Origin: Polaromonas sp.
GTDB lineage: Bacteria; Pseudomonadota; Gammaproteobacteria; Burkholderiales; Burkholderiaceae_C
Direction of reading: 5' to 3'
Length of the DNA: 64,000 nt
Assembly (NCBI RefSeq): GCF_029945925.1
Contig: NZ_JAQSDN010000001.1
Span: 20,937 to 84,936, forward strand
The position numbers and the translations under genes are program-made. Shown one piece after another: positions 32,565 to 40,337 of this stretch (its first letter is position 1; every line of letters begins with the position of its first letter). A model generated the notes under the pieces. That model did not search any database. It worked only from the letters and a program-made list of their open reading frames with translations, and was not told the origin of the DNA.

Positions 32565-33923
32565 ATGCCTGACGCCCGTTCCCCTTCCCCGGCAGCTTCG
32601 CAAACGCCGCACATCACCCGCCTTCAAGTCATTCCGGTCGCCGGCCATGACAGCATGCTGCTCAACCTGAGTGGCGCGCACGGCCCGTTTTTCACGCGTA
32701 ACCTGCTGCTGCTGACAGACAGCTCGGGCCGCACGGGTGTCGGCGAAGTGCCGGGCGGCGAGAAAATCCGCAGCACGCTGGAGGACGCCCGTGTACTGGT
32801 CGAAGGCCAGCCCCTGGGTCATTGGAACCAGATCCTGAGCAGCCTGCGCACACAATTTGCCGGGCGCGACAGCGGTGGCCGCGGCAACCAGACCTTTGAC
32901 CTTCGTGTCGCCATCCACGCCGTGACCGCGGTGGAAAGCGCCCTGCTCGACCTGCTGGGCCAGTTTCTCGGTGTGCCTGTCGCCGCCCTGCTGGGCGAAG
33001 GCCAGCAACGCGACTCCGTCGCCATGCTGGGCTACCTGTTTTACATTGCCGACCGTCGGCAAACCGGCCTGGCCTACCGGAGCGAGCCGGATGCTGACGA
33101 CGACTGGCTGCGGCTGCGCCATGAACCCGCGATGGATGCCCGGGCCGTGGTCCGGCTGGCCGAAGCAGCACACCAGCGCTACGGCTTCAAGGACTTCAAA
33201 CTCAAGGGTGGCGTGCTGCGCGGCGAGGAAGAAATCGAGGCCATCATCGCGCTGTCGGAGCGTTTCCCGCAGGCGCGCATCACGCTGGACCCGAACGGCG
33301 GCTGGCTGCTGAAAGACGCGGTTCGTTTGTGCCGCGACCGGCAGCGGGAACTGGCCTACGCCGAAGACCCATGCGGCGCCGAAGGTGTTTTCTCCGGCCG
33401 TGAAGTGATGGCGGAGTTTCGCCGCGCCACCGGCCTGAAAACGGCGACCAACATGGTGGCGACCGACTGGCGCGAACTCGCGCACGCCGTCACCTTGCAG
33501 TCGGTCGACATTCCGCTGGCCGACCCGCACTTCTGGACCATGCAGGGTTCGGTGCGGGTGGCGCAGATGTGCCAGACCTGGGGCCTGACCTGGGGCTCGC
33601 ATTCGAACAACCATTTCGACGTGTCGCTGGCCATGTTCACCCACGTGGCGGCGGCGGCACCGGGCCAGGTCACCGCGATCGACACCCACTGGATCTGGCA
33701 GGACGGCCAGCGCCTGACCAAACAGCCTTTGCAGATCGTGGACGGCAGCGTGGCTGTTCCCAAAGTACCCGGCCTGGGCGTGGAGCTTGACATGGCAGAG
33801 GTTGAAAAAGCCCACCAGCTTTACCTGCAGCACGGCCTGGGCGCGCGCGACGACGCCATCGCCATGCAGTACCTGCTGCCCAACTGGACCTTCAACGCCA
33901 GGATGCCCTGCATGGTCCGGTAA
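32565..33923 (+). CDS. gudD: Glucarate dehydratase
   Basis: The 452-residue enolase-superfamily enzyme has the N-terminal capping domain ([18 protein letters not shown]) and the barrel with the K-x-K acid/base motif FKLKGG near 207-212. Metal ligands lie in TLDPNGGW near 243-250 and AEDPCG near 266-271, and the catalytic His in HSNNHFDVS near 346-354. It dehydrates D-glucarate (and L-idarate) to 5-dehydro-4-deoxy-glucarate, which enters the same route as the GarD product. Length and motifs match GudD. It probably forms an operon with the next three genes. Confidence 0.93.
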   Translation: MPDARSPSPAASQTPHITRLQVIPVAGHDSMLLNLSGAHGPFFTRNLLLLTDSSGRTGVGEVPGGEKIRSTLEDARVLVEGQPLGHWNQILSSLRTQFAGRDSGGRGNQTFDLRVAIHAVTAVESALLDLLGQFLGVPVAALLGEGQQRDSVAMLGYLFYIADRRQTGLAYRSEPDADDDWLRLRHEPAMDARAVVRLAEAAHQRYGFKDFKLKGGVLRGEEEIEAIIALSERFPQARITLDPNGGWLLKDAVRLCRDRQRELAYAEDPCGAEGVFSGREVMAEFRRATGLKTATNMVATDWRELAHAVTLQSVDIPLADPHFWTMQGSVRVAQMCQTWGLTWGSHSNNHFDVSLAMFTHVAAAAPGQVTAIDTHWIWQDGQRLTKQPLQIVDGSVAVPKVPGLGVELDMAEVEKAHQLYLQHGLGARDDAIAMQYLLPNWTFNARMPCMVR

Positions 33924-33976
33924 TTCCTGCCCTGTTTTCGCGCCTGATTTTCATCACCACAAGAAGGAGACAAACC

Positions 33977-34963
33977 ATGAAACGCCGCTCATTGCTTCAA
34001 ACCGCGCTGGCCTCGGCCGCACTTCTCCCCCTCCTCGGCTCCGCCGCAGCTTGGGCCCAGGACAAATGGCCGTCCAAACCCATCAGCTACATCGTGCCCT
34101 TCCCGGCCGGTGGCACGACCGACATCCTCGGGCGGCTGATCGGCCAGAAGCTGGGGGCGGCGCTGGGCACCACCATCGTGATCGAAAACAAGGGCGGCGC
34201 CGGCGGCAGTGTCGGTTCGGAAGTTGCCGCGCGCGCACCGGCCGACGGCTACACCCTGCTGGGTGGCACCATCAGTTCGCACGCCATCAATGTGAGCCTG
34301 TACCCCAAGCTCGGCTACGACCCGATCAAGTCCTTTTCACCCGTGGTGCTGATCGGCTCGAACCCGGTGGTGCTGATCGTCAAGGCGGACAGTCCCTACA
34401 AGACCCTGCAGGACGTGTTGGCTGCGGCGAAGGCCAAACCGAAAACCATCTCCTCGGCATCGGCCGGCAACGGCACCTCGCAGCACATGACGCTGGAACT
34501 GCTGGGCTTCAAGTCGGGCACGCAGTTCGTCCATGTACCGTACAAGGGCAGCGGCCCGGCCATCCAGGACGTGATGGGCGGCCAGGTCGACATGATGTTC
34601 GACACCACGGTGGTGGCCGGCCCGCACATCCAGAGCGGCAAGGTACGCGCCATCGCCGTGAGCTCGGCCAAACGCCTGGAGTCGCTGCCCAATGTGCCGA
34701 CCATTGCCGAGTCGGGCGTGCCCGGCTTCGAGGTGGTGTCCTGGCAGGGTATTTTTGTGCCGGCCGGTGTGCCCAAGCCCATCATCGACCGGCTGCACGC
34801 GGAGATCATGAAGATCCTGCAGACTTCCGAAATGCAGGACCGGCTCAAAAGCCTGGGCATGCAGCCTTCCAGCATGACGCCCGATCAGGTCGCAGCCTTC
34901 CAGAAGGCCGAAGTCGAGAAATGGGCGCAAGTCATCAAGGCCGCCGGCATCAAGCTTGAGTAA
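33977..34963 (+). CDS. Bug/TctC-family periplasmic substrate-binding receptor
   Basis: The 328-residue protein starts at ATG 33977 behind AAGGAGACAAACC. A signal peptide (about 1-28, ending AWAQ) precedes the Bug fold: KPISYIVPFPAGGTTDILGRLIG near 34-56, ENKGGAGGSVGSEVAARAPADGYTLL near 74-99 and HVPYKGSGPAIQDVMGGQ near 181-198. No TctAB membrane genes are near, so it may feed another transporter or act as a sensor. Its position 53 bases after gudD suggests a glucarate-like ligand. Confidence 0.9.
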   Translation: MKRRSLLQTALASAALLPLLGSAAAWAQDKWPSKPISYIVPFPAGGTTDILGRLIGQKLGAALGTTIVIENKGGAGGSVGSEVAARAPADGYTLLGGTISSHAINVSLYPKLGYDPIKSFSPVVLIGSNPVVLIVKADSPYKTLQDVLAAAKAKPKTISSASAGNGTSQHMTLELLGFKSGTQFVHVPYKGSGPAIQDVMGGQVDMMFDTTVVAGPHIQSGKVRAIAVSSAKRLESLPNVPTIAESGVPGFEVVSWQGIFVPAGVPKPIIDRLHAEIMKILQTSEMQDRLKSLGMQPSSMTPDQVAAFQKAEVEKWAQVIKAAGIKLE

Positions 34964-34979
34964 GCACGGCGCATCCAGA

Positions 34980-35996
34980 ATGCGGGTGGCGGTGGTCGGT
35001 TCGGGTCAGGCCTGCGCGCCGCATTTCCGCAGCCTGAAGGACCTGCAGGACGAGCTGGAGCTGGCCTGGGTCATAGGCCGCGACGTGGCGCGCCTGGCCG
35101 CCTTGGAACTACCGGCCGGCACCCGGACCAGCACGCGCCTGGAAGACCTGCTGGACGACGCTACCGTGCAGGCGGTGCTGGTGCTGACACCGGCCAACAC
35201 CCACCTGGACATCGTGCGGCGTGTAGCCGGGGCCGGCAAACATGTGCTGGTGGAAAAACCGCTGGAAGTCAGTCTGGACAAGGCCCAGCAGCTGGTGGAG
35301 GTCTGCGAGCGCGTAGGCGTGAAGCTGGCCGTCATGCTGCAGCACAGGATGCGCGAGGCCGCCCTCGCGCTGGCGCAACTGGTTGCCAGCGGCACGCTGG
35401 GAGACCTGGTCAGCGCATCGGCCAGCGTGCGCTGGTGGCGCCCGCAGAGCTACTACGACGAACCCGGCCGCGGCACACTGGCGCGCGACGGCGGCGGCGT
35501 GCTGATGACGCAGGCCATCCACACGCTGGACTTGCTGCTGAGCCTGACCGGCATGCCGGACAAGGTGAGTGCCATGGCCAACACCAGCGCCCTGCACCGC
35601 ATGGAATGTGAAGACACCGTTGCCGCCGTGCTGCACTACCCGAACGGCGCCATTGGCAGCATAGACGCGACCACCGCGGCTTACCCGGGATTTCCTGAAC
35701 GGATAGCCCTCAATTTCACCGGGGGCTCGGCCACGCTCGAAGCCGGGGAGTGTCACGCCGAACTGCTGGACGGCCAGACATTCCATGCCGGCAGGCGACA
35801 GGCGTCGGGTTCGGGCGCGAACATGATGGCCTTCGACCACCAGGCCCACCGCGCGGTGCTGCAGGATTTTGTGGCGGCCATCCGCACCCAGGCGGAGCCG
35901 GCCGTCACTGGGCGCTCGGCCCTGCAGGTGCACCGGCTGATTGCGGCCATGATGGTGTCCTCTGGCAGCGGCGCCGCCGTGTCCCTCACGGCCTGA
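34980..35996 (+). CDS. Gfo/Idh/MocA-family oxidoreductase
   Basis: The 338-residue protein starts at ATG 34980 (MRVAVVGSG); a TTG at 34956 that overlaps the Bug stop is an alternative. The N-terminal Rossmann fold (RVAVVGSGQACAPHF) is followed by the family motif VLVEKPLEVSLDKA near 92-105. The C-terminal substrate domain has GRGTLARDGGGVLMTQAIHTLDLLLSLTG with the catalytic Asp/His region near 162-190. Members oxidise or epimerise sugars and cyclitols with NAD(P). A side role in uronate or aldarate metabolism is likely from context, but the substrate cannot be named. Confidence 0.87.
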   Translation: MRVAVVGSGQACAPHFRSLKDLQDELELAWVIGRDVARLAALELPAGTRTSTRLEDLLDDATVQAVLVLTPANTHLDIVRRVAGAGKHVLVEKPLEVSLDKAQQLVEVCERVGVKLAVMLQHRMREAALALAQLVASGTLGDLVSASASVRWWRPQSYYDEPGRGTLARDGGGVLMTQAIHTLDLLLSLTGMPDKVSAMANTSALHRMECEDTVAAVLHYPNGAIGSIDATTAAYPGFPERIALNFTGGSATLEAGECHAELLDGQTFHAGRRQASGSGANMMAFDHQAHRAVLQDFVAAIRTQAEPAVTGRSALQVHRLIAAMMVSSGSGAAVSLTA

Positions 35997-36025
35997 CGGC
36001 GGGTCTTTCGGCTACGCTTGGGGTC

Positions 36026-36655
36026 ATGACCCCCTCGCCCTCCTCCACGCCCGCACCGCTGCACTTCTACTTCGACTTCATCTCGCCCTTCGGCTACTTC
36101 GCGTCGCTGCGCGTCGAGCCGCTGGCGGCACGGCACGGCCGTACCGTCGAATGGCACGCGATGTTGCTGGGCGTGTCAGTGCTCAAGGTCATGGGGCTCA
36201 AGCCCTTGCTGGACACGCCGCTCAAGGGCGACTACATCCGCCGCGACGCCAAGCGCTACATGCGCCGCCACGGCCTGGAGGTGAAACGTGATCTGGATGA
36301 TGCGGTGATGGACCCGCGCGCGGCGAGCCGCGCTTTCTACTGGGTCAAGCAGCACCACCCGGCCCTCGCCGCGCCGCTGGCCCATGCGATCTACCACGCC
36401 TGCTGGGCACAAAGCCGGGACCTGTCCACCGCGGAGGCGGTTGCGGCCATCGACCTGCCTGCCGGCCTGGATGCACAGCGCCTGCGCGAAGGCATCGAAA
36501 GCGAGGAAGCCAGGCAGTTGCTGCGCAGCGCGGTTGAAGCCTCGCTGCAAGCCGGTATTTTCGGCTCACCCACCGTGGTGGTGGACGGCGAGCCCTTCTG
36601 GGGCGTGGAAAACCTGGGGCTGGTGGACCAGTGGCTGGACAGCGGCGGCTGGTAA
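36026..36655 (+). CDS. 2-hydroxychromene-2-carboxylate isomerase-like DsbA-family protein
   Basis: The 209-residue protein starts at ATG 36026. It has the kappa-class GST/HCCA isomerase fold: FYFDFISPFGYFASLRVEPLAARHG at 14-38 with the active Ser of the SPF motif, a helical insert (GDYIRRDAKRYMRR), and GIFGSPTVVVDGEPFWGVENLGLVDQWL at the end. HCCA isomerase acts in naphthalene degradation with glutathione, but many homologues have other roles. No naphthalene genes are here. It ends 17 bases from the convergent CoA ligase gene. Confidence 0.82.
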   Translation: MTPSPSSTPAPLHFYFDFISPFGYFASLRVEPLAARHGRTVEWHAMLLGVSVLKVMGLKPLLDTPLKGDYIRRDAKRYMRRHGLEVKRDLDDAVMDPRAASRAFYWVKQHHPALAAPLAHAIYHACWAQSRDLSTAEAVAAIDLPAGLDAQRLREGIESEEARQLLRSAVEASLQAGIFGSPTVVVDGEPFWGVENLGLVDQWLDSGGW

Positions 36656-36672
36656 GAACCTGTTCGAAGCGC

Positions 36673-38514
36673 TCAAGCGCCAGAAAAAACAAACGCCACC
36701 GGAACCGCAATCGCGGCTAGGCGCTCGCGCAGCCGGCGCTCCAGCGCCTCATCACGCGGCGACGCAATCGTCACCACGGCCGACAGACGGCCGCCATGCT
36801 CTTCGCCCCGCACGGTGGCGCCGGCTGTGTCCGCCAGCATCTCGGCCAGCTTGACCTCGATGGCGCGCAGGCGCAGCGCCGGCTTGTAGATCTTGCCGAT
36901 CGCCGTCACCGGCATCACCTCGATGATGGTCACGCGTTTGGGCGCCGCCGGCCGCTCGTACACATGCGGCACCACGTCGGCCAGCAGCGTGGCCGGGTCG
37001 CAGAACATGCCGGTCCGGAGCGTGACAAAGGCCACGGGCAACTCGCCGGCATAGGCGTCCGGCTCGCTGACCACGGCGCACAGGGCCACCGCCGGGTGCG
37101 CCAGGAAAGCGTCTTCGACGAGGCCGGGATCGATGTTGTGCGAGCCGCGGATGATCACGTCCTTGGCGCGGCCGGTCAGGTGGATGTAGCCCTGTGCATC
37201 GATGTGCCCGAGATCACCGGAGACCAGCCAAGGGCCTTCGAACATGCCGGCATTGCGCGCGGCCTCGGTGTAGCCCGGACTCACGTGCGGGCCGCGCAGC
37301 ACGATGACGCCGGTTTCACCGGCTGCACAGGTCTCGCCCAGTTGCGCCACGCCGCCCTGCCAGGGCACGGCGCGCACCTCGGTGTAGGGCAGGCGCAGGC
37401 CGGTCGAGCCCGGCACACGCGGCGCCGCCAGCGGCTCGATGGACACCAGGCCCGCGCACTCGGTCATGCCCAGAATGTTGCGCACCGCAATCCCGGGCTT
37501 GCGCTCGAACTGCGCCGCCAGTTCCGTGGGCAGCGGCGAGCCGCCGGTGTAGGCGACCTGGATTGACGAGATGTCCGCATCGACCGGCAGGTTGGCCAGC
37601 GTCGCGAGAATGGTCGGCACGCAGGCCAGCGCGGTCACGCGTTCGCGCTCGCAGAACTTCCAGTAGTTTTTGGTGAAGGCGGGGTTGCGCATGCCACTGA
37701 GCGTGGGCAAGACCTGGGTCGCGCCGATGGCGAGCATGGACAGGCCGTACACAAAAGCCCCGGCGACATGGAACAGCGGGAAACCGTTGAGCTCCACCGT
37801 GTGTTCGTCGAAGCCGTAAAACTGATGGGCAAACCAGCCGGTGTGCGCCTCGTTGCCGTGGGTGTGCTGCGCAAGTTTGGGAGAGCCGGTCGTGCCTCCG
37901 GTATGGAAGCAGGCGGCAATACGCTCGGGCGTGAGTTGTGGGTCAAACGCCAGCACGTCGCCGGCCTGCGCCAGCAGGTCCTGGAACACCGGCACGCCCG
38001 GCGCCGCGTTGTCACCGACCCGGATCTGCAGCACCGGCAGGCGCCGGATCGCCAGCACTTTTTCGACCATGGGCCAGAGCGGGAGCTCGCCGTTGGGACC
38101 GAGCGCAACAATCACTTTGGCACCCGACGCCTCGAGCAAGGCCGCAATGTGGTCAGGCTGCAGCAGGTAGTTGATCGGGCAGACCTTGCCCGCCAGTTGC
38201 GCGCCCCAGAGCGCGAATTGCGTCTCGGGAATATTCGGCGCCAGAATGGCCACGGCATCGTCAGGCCCGACACCCAGCGAGCGGAAAAGGTTGGCCGCCC
38301 GGTGGATCTGCGCCAGCAACGCGGCGTAACTCACGGTCACGGCCGGCTGCTGCAGGTCGCCGCTGGGCAGGTAGCGAAACGCATCACGGCCGGCAAAACG
38401 CCCCGCCGCATGGGCGATCAGGCCGTAGGTGGTGCGCGCCGGGATCGCCTGGTCATAAGGCGTGCGCTCCAGCGCCTCGATGTCGGCCAGCCTACGGAAG
38501 GCGGGCGTGGTCAT
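36673..38514 (-). CDS. AMP-forming acyl-CoA synthetase (hydroxycinnamate cluster)
   Basis: The 613-residue ANL-family ligase has the P-loop CFHTGGTTGSPKLAQHTH near 197-214, ILGMTECAG near 346-354, SGDLGHIDAQGYIHLTGRAKDVI near 433-455 and the catalytic Lys in TAIGKIYKPALR near 560. It activates a carboxylate to its CoA thioester through an acyl-AMP. It overlaps the amidohydrolase gene as ATGA, so both are made together. The context points to an aromatic or phenylpropanoid acid, but the sequence alone does not fix the substrate. Confidence 0.87.
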   Translation of the reverse strand: MTTPAFRRLADIEALERTPYDQAIPARTTYGLIAHAAGRFAGRDAFRYLPSGDLQQPAVTVSYAALLAQIHRAANLFRSLGVGPDDAVAILAPNIPETQFALWGAQLAGKVCPINYLLQPDHIAALLEASGAKVIVALGPNGELPLWPMVEKVLAIRRLPVLQIRVGDNAAPGVPVFQDLLAQAGDVLAFDPQLTPERIAACFHTGGTTGSPKLAQHTHGNEAHTGWFAHQFYGFDEHTVELNGFPLFHVAGAFVYGLSMLAIGATQVLPTLSGMRNPAFTKNYWKFCERERVTALACVPTILATLANLPVDADISSIQVAYTGGSPLPTELAAQFERKPGIAVRNILGMTECAGLVSIEPLAAPRVPGSTGLRLPYTEVRAVPWQGGVAQLGETCAAGETGVIVLRGPHVSPGYTEAARNAGMFEGPWLVSGDLGHIDAQGYIHLTGRAKDVIIRGSHNIDPGLVEDAFLAHPAVALCAVVSEPDAYAGELPVAFVTLRTGMFCDPATLLADVVPHVYERPAAPKRVTIIEVMPVTAIGKIYKPALRLRAIEVKLAEMLADTAGATVRGEEHGGRLSAVVTIASPRDEALERRLRERLAAIAVPVAFVFSGA

Positions 38515-39389
38515 GCAGCGGCAGCTTGCCCCAGGCCCAGCAGCCGCATGGCGTTGCCTTTCAGAATGCCGGGCATCACTTCCGGCTTGAAGCCGGCGTC
38601 TTCAAAATCCTTCATCCAGCGGTCCGGCGTGATCAGCGGGTAGTCGCTACCGAACAGGATGCGGTCCTTGAGCAGTGTGTTGGCGTATTGCACCAGCTGC
38701 TTCGGAAAGTACTTGGGGCTCCAGCCCGACAGGTCGATCCAGACGTTGGGTTTGTGGGTCGCCACGCTGAGGGCCTCGTCCTGCCAGGGAAAGCTGGGGT
38801 GCGCCATGACGATCTGCATGTCCGGGAAGTCGATGGCCACGTCGTCGAGGTGCATCGGGTTGGAGTATTCGAGCCGCAGGCCGCCGCCGCAGCGCATGCC
38901 GCTGCCGATGCCGCTGTGCCCGGTGTGGAAGATCGCCGGGAGTTTGTACTCGGCAATCACCTCGTAAATCGGCCAGGCCATCCTGTCGTACGGGTGGTAG
39001 CCCTGCACCGTGGGGTGGAACTTGAAGCCCTTGATACCGTGTTCCTCGATCAGCCGGCGTGCCTCGCGGGCTCCCATTTTTCCCTTGTGCGGGTCGATGC
39101 TCGCAAAGGCCATCATCATGTCGCTGTTTTTCTTGGCGGCTTCGGCAATTTCCTCGTTGGGGATGCGGCGCCGGCCCATCTGCGTCTCGGCATCCACTGT
39201 GAACATGATCAGTCCGATCTTGCGCTCGCGGTAGTAGGCAATCGTTTCCTCAATCGTCGGCCGGCGGCTGTTCTTGAAATACTTGTCGGCGGCGCGGTCG
39301 TATTCCTCGCCGTAGTTGTCGAACGGGTTCCAGCAACTGACCTCGGCGTGGGTGTGGATGTCAATCGCAATGAGGTTCTCGTAGTCCAT
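38511..39389 (-). CDS. CouO-like amidohydrolase (predicted beta-ketoacyl cleavage in hydroxycinnamate degradation)
   Basis: The 292-residue amidohydrolase-2 family protein has metal-site residues H12 and H14 (IDIHTHAE), H125 (FKFHP), H155 (IFHTG), H197 (VMAHPSF) and D249 (LFGSDYP). In Rhodococcus, the amidohydrolase CouO, with an essential metal-ligand Asp, replaces the thiolase in beta-oxidative deacetylation of hydroxycinnamates. A homologue beside CoA ligase, hydratase and dehydrogenase genes, with no thiolase in the window, fits that role. It diverges from the crotonase gene. A decarboxylase-type activity of the same superfamily is the alternative. Confidence 0.72.
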   Translation of the reverse strand: MDYENLIAIDIHTHAEVSCWNPFDNYGEEYDRAADKYFKNSRRPTIEETIAYYRERKIGLIMFTVDAETQMGRRRIPNEEIAEAAKKNSDMMMAFASIDPHKGKMGAREARRLIEEHGIKGFKFHPTVQGYHPYDRMAWPIYEVIAEYKLPAIFHTGHSGIGSGMRCGGGLRLEYSNPMHLDDVAIDFPDMQIVMAHPSFPWQDEALSVATHKPNVWIDLSGWSPKYFPKQLVQYANTLLKDRILFGSDYPLITPDRWMKDFEDAGFKPEVMPGILKGNAMRLLGLGQAAAA

Positions 39390-39471
39390 GCTGTCTCCTG
39401 GTGGTTCGACTTGCTGCCCACCTCATTCGGGTTAACACTGAGAAATGAGGCTGCAAAGTCAATTGAATTGG

Positions 39472-39490
39472 TTATTGTTTATAACAATAA
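39472..39490. promoter_or_regulatory. Putative MarR-family operator in the divergent promoter region
   Basis: TTATTGTT, TAT and AACAATAA form a perfect 19-bp palindrome with 8-bp arms, in an AT-rich stretch between the divergent amidohydrolase and crotonase genes. Its size and symmetry suit a MarR dimer, and a MarR gene closes the cluster at 49697. Confidence 0.6.
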
Positions 39491-39513
39491 TCGATGCAAC
39501 TTGCAAACCTCCC

Positions 39514-40308
39514 ATGAGCACCAAAAAATCCTCCACCGACCTCCAGCTTGAGTTCCGCGGCGACCACCAGGAGATCGCCGTGATCCGCCTGAGCCGCCCC
39601 GCCAAACGCAACGCCCTCAACGACGGGCTGATTCTGGCGCTGCGCGACATGTTTGACAACCTGCCGGCCGCCGTGCGCGCGGCCGTGATCCACGGAGAAG
39701 GCGCCCATTTCTGCGCCGGCCTGGATCTCGGCGAACTGCAGGAACGCGACGCCGGCCAGGGCCTGCACCACTCCCGCATGTGGCACGCGGCGCTGGAGCG
39801 GGTCCAGTACGGACCGGTGCCGGTGATTGCCGCGCTGCACGGCGCGGTGGTCGGCGGCGGCCTGGAACTGGCCAGCGCCTGCCATATCCGGGTCGCCGAC
39901 GCGTCCGCGTTTTATGCGCTGCCGGAAGGCTCGCGCGGCATTTTTGTCGGCGGCGGTGGCTCGGTGCGTATCCCCAAGCTGGTAGGTGTCGCCCGCATGA
40001 CCGACATGATGCTGACCGGCCGGGTCTACAACGCCGAGGACGGTGAACGCGCCGGTTTTGCGCAGTACCTGGTTCCCGAGGGCCAGGCCTTCGACAAGGC
40101 CTTTGAATTGGCGCAGCGGGTGGCCGCCAATGCACCGCTGACCAACTACGCGCTGATGCATGCCCTGCCCCGCATCGCCGAACAACCCGCCGACCAGGGC
40201 TTTTTCACCGAGTCCCTGATGGCCGCCATTGCCCAGAGCGCGCCCGAGGCCAAGGCCCGGGTCAAGGCCTTCCTCGATGGCAAAGCCAACAAGGTCAGCA
40301 AGGACTGA
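39514..40308 (+). CDS. Crotonase-family enoyl-CoA hydratase (hydroxycinnamoyl-CoA)
   Basis: The 264-residue protein starts at ATG 39514. The crotonase signature is complete: RPAKRNALNDG near 30-40, the oxyanion-hole segment GEGAHFCAGLDLGEL near 63-77, AALHGAVVGGGLELASACHIRVAD near 107-130 and the Glu of YALPEGSRGIF near 135-145. It would hydrate feruloyl- or coumaroyl-CoA. Feruloyl-CoA hydratase-lyase (direct vanillin release) is the rival reading, but no vanillin dehydrogenase gene is present, and an SDR and a CouO-like gene are, so simple hydration is favoured. Confidence 0.8.
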   Translation: MSTKKSSTDLQLEFRGDHQEIAVIRLSRPAKRNALNDGLILALRDMFDNLPAAVRAAVIHGEGAHFCAGLDLGELQERDAGQGLHHSRMWHAALERVQYGPVPVIAALHGAVVGGGLELASACHIRVADASAFYALPEGSRGIFVGGGGSVRIPKLVGVARMTDMMLTGRVYNAEDGERAGFAQYLVPEGQAFDKAFELAQRVAANAPLTNYALMHALPRIAEQPADQGFFTESLMAAIAQSAPEAKARVKAFLDGKANKVSKD

Positions 40309-40337
40309 TTCCCTCCCCAGCCCCGACAAGAAAAGAC

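Noticed and set aside
39514..40308. Assigning the crotonase as feruloyl-CoA hydratase-lyase (ech)
   Set aside because: The general crotonase motifs do not separate the two activities, and the gene context (SDR and CouO-like genes, no vanillin dehydrogenase) argues for simple hydration.
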